Assembly: GCF_051859025.1 (NCBI RefSeq)
Contig: NZ_JBHYGL010000037.1
Span: forward strand, 186,001 to 250,000
Reading direction: 5' to 3'
Length of the DNA stretch: 64,000 bases
Source: Falsiroseomonas sp051859025
GTDB taxonomy: Bacteria; Pseudomonadota; Alphaproteobacteria; Acetobacterales; Acetobacteraceae
The notes under the pieces are model-generated. The model searched no databases. It had not been told where the DNA came from and saw nothing but the letters and a program-made list of their open reading frames with translations. Position 1 is the stretch's first letter; every line of letters begins with the position of its first letter. Positions 1 through 8,140 of the stretch are shown one piece after another. The translations under genes and the position numbers were made by a program.

Positions 1-2
1 AC

Positions 3-485
3 AATGCCGGCATCACCGGCGGCAACATGCCGTCCTGGGAGATTCCGGTGGCGCAGTGGCGCCGCGTGATCGACGTGAACCTCAACGCGCCCTTCATCGT
101 GGCCAGCGCGGTGATGCCGCACCTCATCGCCAATGGCTGGGGGCGGGTGGTGAATGTGGCGTCGGTGGCGGGGAAGGAGGGCAATCCGAACGCCGCTCAT
201 TATTCCGCCAGCAAGGCGGGGCTGATCGGCTACACCAAGTCGCTGGCCAAGGAAGTGGCGCAGAAGAACGTACTGGTGAACTGCGTCTGCCCCGCGGCCG
301 CCAAGACCGACATCTTCAACCAGATGACGGAAGCCCACATCGCCTTCATGCTGTCGAAGATCCCTATGGGCCGCTTCGTGGAGGTGGAGGAGATCGCGGC
401 GCTGATCTGCTGGCTCTGCACGGCGGATTGCAGTTTCTCCACCGGCGCGGTGTTCGACATCTCCGGCGGGCGCGCGACCTATTGA
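3..485 (+). CDS. SDR family oxidoreductase, FabG-like (5' end missing)
   Basis: C-terminal part of a classical short-chain dehydrogenase/reductase, an NAD(P)(H)-dependent cytosolic oxidoreductase. The reading frame is already open at the left edge and begins with NAGIT, the conserved NAG motif of the fourth Rossmann strand, so roughly the first 80-90 residues lie outside the window. Active-site elements present: the Asn of helix 4 in DVNLNAPF, the Ser in NVASVAG, and the YSASK motif with catalytic Tyr and Lys. The C-terminus has the family's GRFVEVEEIAALICWL and ISGG elements. 3-oxoacyl-ACP reductase-type or sugar/alcohol dehydrogenases share this pattern, so the substrate cannot be named. 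The first internal ATG, at position 27, is not a credible start because it follows the NAG motif. Confidence 0.9.
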   Translation, partial: NAGITGGNMPSWEIPVAQWRRVIDVNLNAPFIVASAVMPHLIANGWGRVVNVASVAGKEGNPNAAHYSASKAGLIGYTKSLAKEVAQKNVLVNCVCPAAAKTDIFNQMTEAHIAFMLSKIPMGRFVEVEEIAALICWLCTADCSFSTGAVFDISGGRATY

Positions 486-569
486 GAGGGGATTGATACG
501 GCGCAATGAGCAACGCATCGCCCTGGCCTAGCCTGGATGCCACCCGGTTGTGCCGGGATGGAGACGGGG

Positions 570-890
570 ATGCGAGCGATGCGATTCATGCTGCTGGGGA
601 TGTTGGCCGCCCTGCCCGCCACGGCGTGGGCGGATGGGGAAGCGGTGGAACGTGGCCGATGGCTGGCGCGGCAATGGTGCAGCGCGTGCCACACCATCGC
701 CGCCCAGGCGCCCGGCGGACGCAACGATGCCGCGCCGGCCTTCCCGACCATCGCGGCACGGCGGGGCGCGACGGCCGAGGGTATCGCGACCTATCTGCGC
801 CTGCCGCATGCCAACATGCCGGACCATGGGCTGACGGCGCGGCAGGCGCAGGACCTGGCGGCCTATATCCTCGCGCAAAGACCGCGCTGA
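570..890 (+). CDS. Small periplasmic c-type cytochrome
   Basis: Predicted 106-residue class I cytochrome c. Residues 1-22 form a signal peptide (basic start, hydrophobic core, Ala-x-Ala cut near residue 21), so the mature protein is periplasmic. CSACH at residues 37-41 is the covalent haem-attachment site with the proximal His; the Met in HANMPDHG (about residue 83) is the likely distal ligand. The start at 570 is favoured over 537 and 558 because GGAG at 560-563 is spaced 6 nt from it and the signal peptide then begins normally. It is a single-domain electron carrier; its redox partners cannot be inferred here. It lies 37 nt before glucokinase, with no evident functional link. Confidence 0.85.
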   Translation: MRAMRFMLLGMLAALPATAWADGEAVERGRWLARQWCSACHTIAAQAPGGRNDAAPAFPTIAARRGATAEGIATYLRLPHANMPDHGLTARQAQDLAAYILAQRPR

Positions 891-927
891 CGCCGAGGAA
901 CTCAGAAACCGCGCGGGGCCAGGCGGC

Positions 928-1893
928 ATGAGGGCGCTGCTGGCCGATATCGGCGGGACCAACGCCCGCTTCGCCCTGCTGGCGGATGGCGTGATCGGCC
1001 CGCCCGTCATCCTGCCCGTGGCGGGCTTCCCGACGCCGGAAGCAGCGATGGAAGCCGCGCTCGCGGAGCTTTCGCCGGGCATGGCGGCGGAAGGCGCGGT
1101 GCTGGCGGTGGCGGGGCCGGTTTCCGCCGGCACGGCGCGGCTGACCAACGCGCCCTGGCGCTTCGCAGAAGCCGCCATCGCCGCGCATTTCGGCCTGCGC
1201 CACGCCCGGCTGGTGAATGATTTCCAGGCCCTGGCGCATGCCCTGCCCCACCTGTCATCCGCCGACCTGATCCCGATCGGCACGGCAAGGGCGGAGCCCG
1301 GGGCGCCGATGCTGGTGCTGGGGCCGGGCACCGGGCTTGGCTGCGCCGCGCTGCTGCCGGGGCCGCCACAGGGGCCAATCGTGGTGCCGACGGAGGGCGG
1401 GCATATCGGCCTGGCGCCGGTCGATACCGTGGAGGATGCGGTGGTGGCGGGGCTGCGCGCCCGCTGCGGCCGCGCGGGGGCGGAGGAAGCGCTCTCCGGC
1501 CGCGGGATCGCCAACCTCCATGCGGTGGTGGCAGGGCTACGGGGGGCGGCGGTGCCCGACCGCGACGCGGCCGCGGTGGTGGCGGCGGCCGGTGATTGCC
1601 CGGTGGCGGCGGAGGCGCTGCGCCTGTTCCTGAGCCTGCTGGCCGGCTTCGCGGGGGATATGGCCCTGGCCTGGGGCGCGCGGGGCGGCGTGTTCCTGGC
1701 GGGCGGCATCCTGCCGCGCCTGGCGCCGGGGCTTGACCAGGCCGCCTTCCGCGCGCGGTTCGAGGACAAGGCCCCGATGGCGGGCTGGATGCAGGGCGTG
1801 CCGCTGTTCATCGTGACCCACCCCGCCCCCGCCTTCCCGGGCCTGGCGGCGCTGGCGGAAGCGGCGGCCGGACAGCCGGTCGCAGAAAGCTAA
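928..1893 (+). CDS. glk: Glucokinase
   Basis: 321-residue glucokinase of the bacterial Glk family (not ROK). It phosphorylates glucose to glucose-6-phosphate with ATP in the cytosol. The N-terminal phosphate loop DIGGTNARF (residues 7-15) is diagnostic; LVNDFQALAHAL carries the catalytic Asp region; LGPGTGLGCA and PTEGGHIGLAP are the adenosine and sugar-binding segments; GGVFLAGGILP is the C-terminal glycine-rich strand. Length matches the family. It stands directly upstream of the glycogen operon on the same strand, so glucose released by debranching can re-enter the hexose phosphate pool. A 115-bp gap with a palindrome separates it from glgP, so they may be separate transcripts. Confidence 0.93.
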   Translation: MRALLADIGGTNARFALLADGVIGPPVILPVAGFPTPEAAMEAALAELSPGMAAEGAVLAVAGPVSAGTARLTNAPWRFAEAAIAAHFGLRHARLVNDFQALAHALPHLSSADLIPIGTARAEPGAPMLVLGPGTGLGCAALLPGPPQGPIVVPTEGGHIGLAPVDTVEDAVVAGLRARCGRAGAEEALSGRGIANLHAVVAGLRGAAVPDRDAAAVVAAAGDCPVAAEALRLFLSLLAGFAGDMALAWGARGGVFLAGGILPRLAPGLDQAAFRARFEDKAPMAGWMQGVPLFIVTHPAPAFPGLAALAEAAAGQPVAES

Positions 1894-1935
1894 CCATCCG
1901 CGCCTATTCCTGTGCTTTGATCTCGGCGCGGGACC

Positions 1936-1951
1936 ATGCAATTTGTTGCAT
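1936..1951. promoter_or_regulatory. Palindrome upstream of glgP, candidate operator
   Basis: ATGCAA and TTGCAT form a perfect 6+6 inverted repeat around TTTG. It lies 57 nt upstream of the preferred glgP ATG, in the AT-richest part of the glk-glgP gap. The geometry suits a dimeric regulator controlling the glycogen operon. No cognate regulator gene is in the window; role inferred from position only. Confidence 0.35.
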
Positions 1952-2008
1952 CGCAGCGCGTTGGGACAACCACCGCCTCCCCGGCACCCAGGAAGGAGCC
2001 ACCCGCCC

Positions 2009-4489
2009 ATGGACACCTCGACGACGACGAGCGCCCCGCCCATCCCCACCCGGCCCGGGGAGAGCGAGGACGCCGCCGCCCTGCGCGAGGTGATCCTGCG
2101 GAAACTGACCTACGATCTGGGCAAGAGCCGGCTCGGCGCGCGGGACCGGGACTGGTTCATCGCCACCGCGCTGGCCGTGCGTGACCGCATCGTCGATCGC
2201 TGGATCGACCTGACGCGGGCCACCTACCAGTCCGGCGCGAAGCAGGTCTATTACCTCAGCCTCGAATTCCTCATCGGCCGGCTGCTGCGCGACAATGTCA
2301 GCAACCTGAACCTGCTGCCGACGCTGCGGGAGGCGCTGGAACCGCTGGGCGTGGATCTGGAGAAACTGCGCATCGCGGAACCCGATGCGGCGCTGGGCAA
2401 TGGCGGCCTCGGGCGGCTGGCGGCCTGCTTCATGGAAAGCATGGCGACGCTGTCCATCCCCGCCTTCGGCTACGGCATCCGCTACGACCACGGCCTGTTC
2501 CGCCAGATCATCCGCGATGGCTGGCAGCGGGAATATCCCGAGGATTGGCTGAACGACGGCAACCCCTGGGAATTCGCGCGCCCCGAGATCGCGCATGAGA
2601 TCGGCTTCGGCGGCACGGTGGAAGCCGTGACGGTCAGCGAGGCCCGCGTGAAGCATGTGTGGAAGCCCGGTGAGACGGTACAGGCAGTGGCCTATGACAC
2701 GCCGATCGTCGGCTGGCGTGGCGCGCATGTGAACACGCTGCGGCTGTGGTCGGCGCGCGCGGTCGATCCGCTGCGGCTCGATGCCTTCAATTCCGGCGAT
2801 CACATGGGCGCCCTGACGAACAAGGTGAAGGCGGAGAGCATCTCCAAGCTGCTCTATCCTTCCGACGAAAGCGCGGCGGGACAGGAATTGCGGCTGCGGC
2901 AGGAGTACTTTTTCTCGTCTGCCGCGCTCCAGGATTTGGTGCGTCGGCATCTTCGCGTTTACGGCGACCTTCGCTCACTGCCGGACCGCGTCTCCATCCA
3001 GCTGAACGATACGCACCCCGCCATCGTGGTGGCGGAGCTGCTGCGCATCCTGGTCGACCTGCACGACATCCCCTGGGACGAGGCCTGGCCGATCACCCAG
3101 AAGACCATCAGCTACACCAACCACACCCTGCTGCCGGAGGCACTGGAATCCTGGCCGGTGCCTCTGATGGAACGGCTGCTGCCGCGGCACATGCAGCTGA
3201 TCTACCTCATCAACGCCTTCCACCTCGATGGCGTGCGGCTGAAATATCCCGGCGATGGGCGGCTGCTGTCCTCCGTCTCGCTCATCGAGGAAGGGCATGG
3301 GCGCCGCGTGCGGATGGGGCACCTGGCGGTCGTCGGCTCGCACAAGGTGAATGGCGTCTCCGCCCTGCATTCGGATTTGCTGAAGCAGACGGTATTTTCG
3401 GACTTCCACCGGCTGTTCCCGGACCGTCTGACCAACAAGACCAACGGCATCACCTTCCGGCGCTGGCTGCAGCAATGCAATCCGGGCCTGACATCCCTGC
3501 TGGTGGAGGCCATCGGGCCGGAGGTGCTGGACCGCCCGGAGTCGCTGGCCAAGCTGAAGCCCCTGGCCGGCGACAAGGCGTTCCAGGAGAAGTTCGCCGC
3601 CGTGAAGCGCGCCAACAAGATGGCGCTGGCCGACCTGGTGCGCGACCGCTTCCAGCTTCGCCTCGACCCCGATGCGATCTTCGACGTGCAGATCAAGCGC
3701 ATCCACGAATACAAGCGCCAGCTGCTCAACGTGCTGGAAGCCGTCGCCTTGTACGACGAGATCCGCAGCCAGCCGACGCGGGACTGGGCGCCGCGCGTGA
3801 AGATCTTCTCCGGCAAGGCGGCCAGCAGCTACCATCGCGCCAAGCTCATCATCAAGCTGGCGCATGACGTCGCGCGCGTTGTGAACAGCGACCCGACCGT
3901 CCGCAACCTGCTGAAGATCGTGTTCCTGCCGAACTACAACGTCTCCCTCGCCGAGGTGATCGTGCCCGCGGCCGATCTGTCGGAGCAGATCAGCACGGCG
4001 GGGATGGAGGCGTCGGGCACCGGCAACATGAAGTTCGCGCTGAACGGGGCGCTGACCATCGGCACGCTGGACGGCGCCAATGTCGAGATCAAGGAACATG
4101 TCGGCGACGACAACATCTTCATCTTCGGCCTGACGACGCAGGAAGTGGACCAGCGGCGGCGGGAAGGCTGGCAGGGCCAGCGCGCCGTCGAGCAATCCCG
4201 CCGGCTGCAGGAAGCGCTGGAGCAGATCGAGGCTGGCGTCTTCTCCCCCGACGATCCCGGGCGGTACCGGGAGCTGGTCGCGAACCTGCGCGGCAGCGAC
4301 TACTTCATGGTGACGGCGGATTTCGACAGCTACTACGACGCGCAGCGCAATGTCGCGGCGCGGTGGCGCGATCCGGCGGCCTGGTGGAAATCGGCCGTGA
4401 TCAATACCGCCAGCATGGGGTGGTTCTCCTCCGACCGCACCATCGCCGAATATGCGCAGGAGATCTGGAACGTACCGGTGAAACGGTGA
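2009..4489 (+). CDS. glgP: Glycogen/starch/alpha-glucan phosphorylase
   Basis: 826-residue GT35 phosphorylase that removes glucose from non-reducing alpha-1,4-glucan ends with phosphate, releasing glucose-1-phosphate. The pyridoxal-phosphate lysine lies in EASGTGNMKFALNG (about Lys675), followed by the family's GALTIGTLDGANVEI. The N-terminal half carries YYLSLEFLIGRLL and LGNGGLGRLAACF. ATG 2009 is preferred over the in-frame ATG at 1943 because GGAAGGAG at 1991-1998 precedes it at normal spacing and the extra 22 residues are not family-like. First gene of the glg operon; glgB follows after 10 nt. Co-expression with synthesis genes implies storage and mobilisation are controlled together or at the enzyme level. 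Confidence 0.96.
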   Translation: MDTSTTTSAPPIPTRPGESEDAAALREVILRKLTYDLGKSRLGARDRDWFIATALAVRDRIVDRWIDLTRATYQSGAKQVYYLSLEFLIGRLLRDNVSNLNLLPTLREALEPLGVDLEKLRIAEPDAALGNGGLGRLAACFMESMATLSIPAFGYGIRYDHGLFRQIIRDGWQREYPEDWLNDGNPWEFARPEIAHEIGFGGTVEAVTVSEARVKHVWKPGETVQAVAYDTPIVGWRGAHVNTLRLWSARAVDPLRLDAFNSGDHMGALTNKVKAESISKLLYPSDESAAGQELRLRQEYFFSSAALQDLVRRHLRVYGDLRSLPDRVSIQLNDTHPAIVVAELLRILVDLHDIPWDEAWPITQKTISYTNHTLLPEALESWPVPLMERLLPRHMQLIYLINAFHLDGVRLKYPGDGRLLSSVSLIEEGHGRRVRMGHLAVVGSHKVNGVSALHSDLLKQTVFSDFHRLFPDRLTNKTNGITFRRWLQQCNPGLTSLLVEAIGPEVLDRPESLAKLKPLAGDKAFQEKFAAVKRANKMALADLVRDRFQLRLDPDAIFDVQIKRIHEYKRQLLNVLEAVALYDEIRSQPTRDWAPRVKIFSGKAASSYHRAKLIIKLAHDVARVVNSDPTVRNLLKIVFLPNYNVSLAEVIVPAADLSEQISTAGMEASGTGNMKFALNGALTIGTLDGANVEIKEHVGDDNIFIFGLTTQEVDQRRREGWQGQRAVEQSRRLQEALEQIEAGVFSPDDPGRYRELVANLRGSDYFMVTADFDSYYDAQRNVAARWRDPAAWWKSAVINTASMGWFSSDRTIAEYAQEIWNVPVKR

Positions 4490-4499
4490 GGGGTTGAGC

Positions 4500-6764
4500 A
4501 TGGAGCCGTGGCGCGCACCGCAGGAAGCGGTGGAGGCCCTGCTGGCCGCGCGCCACGGCGACCCCTTCGCCATCCTCGGCCCCCATTCCACATGGCCAGG
4601 GCCGCCTCCGGCGGGGGGGGGGATCGTCATCCGCGCGCTGGTGCCGGAGGTCGAGGACCTGGCAGTGCTGCCCTGGGATGGGGGCGACGCCATCCCCCTG
4701 CCCCGCCGCCAGGGCGCCTTCTTCGAAGGGCTGCTGCCCGGCCGCGCGCAGCCCTTCGGCTATCGCCTCCGCGCGCGGCGCGAAGGGCGCGTCTGGGCCT
4801 TCGACGATCCCTACAGGTTCGGGGAGACGCTGGGCCCGCTCGACGATCATCTGGTGGTGGAAGGCACGCATCGGCGGCTGCACCGCAGGCTCGGCGCGCA
4901 TGTGGCGGCGCATGAGGGGGCGGAAGGCACGCGCTTCGCCGTCTGGGCGCCGAATGCGGCGCGGGTTTCCGTCGTCGGCGCCTTCAACGCCTGGGACGGC
5001 CGCTGCCATCCCATGCGCAAGCGCGTGGATAGCGGGCTGTGGGAGCTGTTCATCCCCGGCATCGCCGCCGGCGCGCCCTACAAATATGAGATCCTGGCGA
5101 AGGATGGCGAGGTGCTGCCGCTGAAGGCGGACCCGCTGGGCAGGGCGGCGGAACTGCGGCCCTCCACCGCGTCGCTCGTCCCGCGCGACGAGGATTTCGC
5201 CTGGGAGGACGCGGATTTCGTGAAGGCTCGCGCCGTCACGCAATCCCGGCGCGCGGCGATATCGATCTATGAGGTGCACGCGCCATCCTGGCGGCGGCAC
5301 CCGGATGGGCGCTTCTATTCCTGGGACGACCTGATCGGCACGCTGATCCCCCATGCCGCCTGGATGGGCTTCACGCATATCGAGTTGATGCCGGTGATGG
5401 AGCATCCGCTCGATGAGAGCTGGGGCTACCAGCCGATCGGGCTGCATGCGCCGACCGCGCGGATGGGCGATCCCGCGGGCCTCAAGCGCTTCATCGCCGC
5501 CTGCCACGTGCAGGGCATCGGCGTGCTGCTGGACTGGGTTCCCGCGCATTTCCCGAAGGATGTGCACGGGCTTTCGCGCTTCGACGGCCAGACGCTGTAT
5601 GAGGACCCGGACCCGCTGCGCGGCTTCCACAAGGCCTGGGGCACGGCGGTGTTCGACTATGGAAGGAAGGAGGTCGCGGCCTTCCTCGCCTCCAACGCAC
5701 TCTATTGGCTGGAGGAATTCCACGCCGACGGGCTTCGCGTCGATGCCGTCTCCACCATGGTGCATCTCGACCACGGGCGGGCACCTGGCGACTGGGCGCC
5801 GAATGCGGAAGGCGGCACGGAGAACCATGAGGCCGTCGCCTTCCTCCGCCAGGTGAATGCGCTGGTGGAGGAGGAACATCCCGGCGCGGCCATGATGGCG
5901 GAGGAAGCGACATCCTGGCCCGGCGTGTCGCGCCCTGCCTCGGAAGGCGGCCTCGGCTTCCGCTTCAAGTGGAACATGGGGTGGATGAACGACACGCTGC
6001 GGTACCTGGCGATCGATCCCATCCACCGGCGCTGGCACCATGACCTCATCACCTTCGGGATGATGTACGCCTTCACCGAGGATTTCGTGCTGCCGCTGAG
6101 CCATGACGAGGTGGTGCACGGCAAGGGATCGCTGCTGGGCAGGCTGCCCGGCGACGATTGGCAGCGCTTCGCGACGCTGCGCGCGTACTACGCGATGATG
6201 TGGGCGCATCCCGGCAAGAAGCTGCTCTTCATGGGCGGCGAGATCGCGCAATGGCGCGAATGGTCGGATGCGCGGGAGATCGACTGGTGGCTGCTGCAAC
6301 ACGCCCCCCACCAGGGCGTGCAGAAACTGGTCCGCGACCTCAACCTGCTGTACCGCTCGATGCCCGCTTTGCACGCCAGGGATGCGGAGGCTGAGGGCTT
6401 TCGCTGGATCGAGGCGGATGACGAGGCGCGATCGATCTTTTCCTGGCTCCGCTTCGACGGAGAGGGTGGCGCGCCGGTGGCAATGATCTGCAACATGACG
6501 CCGGTGCCCCATGCGGGCATCCGCTTCGGCCTGCCGCGCGCGGGGGCCTGGCGTGAAGTGCTGAACACCGATGCCGCGGTCTATGGCGGATCGGGCGTGG
6601 GTAACATGGGTGGGGTGGTGGCGGAACGCGTGGCCTTCCAGGGCTTTCCCGCTTCCGCCACGGTGACGGTGCCGCCACTCGGCACCATCTGGCTGGTGGC
6701 GGAGGGTCCGGAGCCCGAGCAAGAGGCACCGGACGACAAGAAAGGGGAGAGCAATGCCGAATAG
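4500..6764 (+). CDS. glgB: 1,4-alpha-glucan branching enzyme
   Basis: 754-residue GH13 branching enzyme that transfers alpha-1,4 segments to make alpha-1,6 branches in glycogen. Order: an N-terminal branching-enzyme/CBM48 region (residues 1-220, with FAVWAPNAARVSVVGAFN), the (beta/alpha)8 catalytic barrel, and a C-terminal beta domain. Catalytic residues: nucleophile Asp in GLRVDAVSTM, acid Glu in MMAEEATSWPGV and the transition-state Asp in LSHDEVVHGKGS. An upstream in-frame TTG (4494) exists, but ATG 4500 has GTGAGGGG just ahead of it. The end overlaps glgC by 11 nt. A run of ten G residues at 4613-4622 encodes a Gly-rich turn near the N-terminus; a slip there would truncate the protein. 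Confidence 0.96.
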   Translation: MEPWRAPQEAVEALLAARHGDPFAILGPHSTWPGPPPAGGGIVIRALVPEVEDLAVLPWDGGDAIPLPRRQGAFFEGLLPGRAQPFGYRLRARREGRVWAFDDPYRFGETLGPLDDHLVVEGTHRRLHRRLGAHVAAHEGAEGTRFAVWAPNAARVSVVGAFNAWDGRCHPMRKRVDSGLWELFIPGIAAGAPYKYEILAKDGEVLPLKADPLGRAAELRPSTASLVPRDEDFAWEDADFVKARAVTQSRRAAISIYEVHAPSWRRHPDGRFYSWDDLIGTLIPHAAWMGFTHIELMPVMEHPLDESWGYQPIGLHAPTARMGDPAGLKRFIAACHVQGIGVLLDWVPAHFPKDVHGLSRFDGQTLYEDPDPLRGFHKAWGTAVFDYGRKEVAAFLASNALYWLEEFHADGLRVDAVSTMVHLDHGRAPGDWAPNAEGGTENHEAVAFLRQVNALVEEEHPGAAMMAEEATSWPGVSRPASEGGLGFRFKWNMGWMNDTLRYLAIDPIHRRWHHDLITFGMMYAFTEDFVLPLSHDEVVHGKGSLLGRLPGDDWQRFATLRAYYAMMWAHPGKKLLFMGGEIAQWREWSDAREIDWWLLQHAPHQGVQKLVRDLNLLYRSMPALHARDAEAEGFRWIEADDEARSIFSWLRFDGEGGAPVAMICNMTPVPHAGIRFGLPRAGAWREVLNTDAAVYGGSGVGNMGGVVAERVAFQGFPASATVTVPPLGTIWLVAEGPEPEQEAPDDKKGESNAE

Positions 6765-8025
6765 CAGGACCCAGGCGAGTGCCCCTCTGGCGCGAACCGC
6801 CATGGCCTTCGTGCTGGCGGGCGGGCGGGGCTCGCGCCTCATGGAACTCACGGACCGGCGCGCGAAGCCGGCGGTCTATTTCGGCGGCAAGTCGCGCATC
6901 ATCGATTTCGCGCTGTCGAATGCCATGAATTCCGGCATCCGCCGCCTGGCGGTGGCGACGCAATACAAGGCGCACAGCCTGATCCGCCACCTCCAGCGCG
7001 GCTGGAACTTCCTGCGGCCGGAGCGGAACGAGACCTTCGACATCCTGCCCGCCAGCCAGCGCGGCGACGGCGCGAACTGGTACCTCGGCACCGCCGACGC
7101 CGTGTACCAGAACCTCGACATCATCGAGGACCTGGCGCCGCGCCACATGGTCATCCTGGCCGGCGACCACATCTACAAGCAGGATTACGAACACATGCTG
7201 CAGCAGCATGTGGAATCCGGCGCCGACGTCACGGTCGGCTGCATCGCGGTGCCGCGCCTGGATGCGCGGGGCTTCGGCGTGATGCATGTGGACCCGGATG
7301 GCCGCATCGTCGCCTTCATGGAGAAGCCCAAGGATCCGCCCGGCATTCCAGGGCGCGAAGACCTGGCCCTCGCCTCCATGGGCATCTACGTCTTCGAGAC
7401 GAAGTTCCTGTTCGACCAGTTGCGGCGCGATGCGGCGGACCCGAATTCCCAGCGGGATTTCGGGCACGACATCATCCCCTATCTGGTCAAGCACGGTAAG
7501 GCGGTGGCGCATCGGTTCGAGCGGTCCTGCGTGCGATCGCGCGCGGAATCGAAGCCCTATTGGCGCGATGTCGGCACCGTCGATGCGTATTGGGAGGCCA
7601 ATATCGACCTCACCGACGTGGTGCCGGAACTCGACCTCTATGACCGCGACTGGCCGATCTGGACATACGCCGAGGTGACGCCGCCGGCGAAGTTCGTGCA
7701 TGACCTCGAAGGCCGTCGCGGGGAGGCGATTGCCTCGCTGGTCTCGGGCGGGTGCATCGTCTCCGGCGCCATGGCCCGCAAATCGCTGATGTTCACGGGC
7801 GTGCACCTGCACAGCTTCGCCAAGATCGATGGCGCGGTGATCCTGCCCTATGTCGATGTCGGGCGCGGCGCGCGGCTGACGAATGTGGTCGTGGACCGTG
7901 GCGTGAAGATCCCGGAAGGCATGGTGGTCGGCGAGGACCCGGAGGAGGATGCGAAGCGCTTCCGCCGGACCGAGAAGGGCATCTGCCTCATCACCCAGGC
8001 GATGCTGGACCGCATCGCGCCGTGA
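6754..8025 (+). CDS. glgC: Glucose-1-phosphate adenylyltransferase (ADP-glucose pyrophosphorylase)
   Basis: 423-residue enzyme making ADP-glucose from ATP and glucose-1-phosphate, the committed and usually allosterically controlled step of bacterial glycogen synthesis. The nucleotidyltransferase loop AFVLAGGRGSRL is followed by KPAVYFGGKSRIIDFALSN. YLGTADAVYQN and the catalytic-metal region VILAGDHIYK follow, with substrate-binding MEKP around residue 190 and YWRDVGTVDAYWEAN. The C-terminal left-handed beta-helix includes the SGGCIVSGA repeat segment. Full family length. The start lies inside the end of glgB (11-nt overlap) with a GGGGAG Shine-Dalgarno, indicating coupled translation. Confidence 0.96.
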   Translation: MPNSRTQASAPLARTAMAFVLAGGRGSRLMELTDRRAKPAVYFGGKSRIIDFALSNAMNSGIRRLAVATQYKAHSLIRHLQRGWNFLRPERNETFDILPASQRGDGANWYLGTADAVYQNLDIIEDLAPRHMVILAGDHIYKQDYEHMLQQHVESGADVTVGCIAVPRLDARGFGVMHVDPDGRIVAFMEKPKDPPGIPGREDLALASMGIYVFETKFLFDQLRRDAADPNSQRDFGHDIIPYLVKHGKAVAHRFERSCVRSRAESKPYWRDVGTVDAYWEANIDLTDVVPELDLYDRDWPIWTYAEVTPPAKFVHDLEGRRGEAIASLVSGGCIVSGAMARKSLMFTGVHLHSFAKIDGAVILPYVDVGRGARLTNVVVDRGVKIPEGMVVGEDPEEDAKRFRRTEKGICLITQAMLDRIAP

Positions 8026-8037
8026 GCCACCGCATGC

Positions 8038-8104
8038 GCAGGGGTGGACCTGCGGGCGCCCCTTGGCGCCCGAGCGGCCGAATGGCCGACGCGGCTTGTG
8101 CCGC
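8038..8104 (+). repeat. Array of four short stem-loops between glgC and glgA
   Basis: Four inverted repeats stand one after another in the 115-bp glgC-glgA spacer: GCAGG/CCTGC (8038-8053), GGGCGCC/GGCGCCC with loop CCTT (8054-8071), CGGCC/GGCCG with loop GAAT (8075-8088) and GCGGC/GCCGC with loop TTGT (8091-8104). None is followed by a T-run. In the operon mRNA they could protect or separate segments, or act as a weak attenuator before glgA. The structures are seen; the role is inferred. Confidence 0.5.
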
Positions 8105-8140
8105 GAAGGCAAGCCGGCGCCCGCCGTTTGAGGGCGTGAC

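Noticed and set aside
2975..6851. Long minus-strand frames opposite glgP and glgB
   Set aside because: Antisense shadows without motifs in a region fully explained by plus-strand enzymes.
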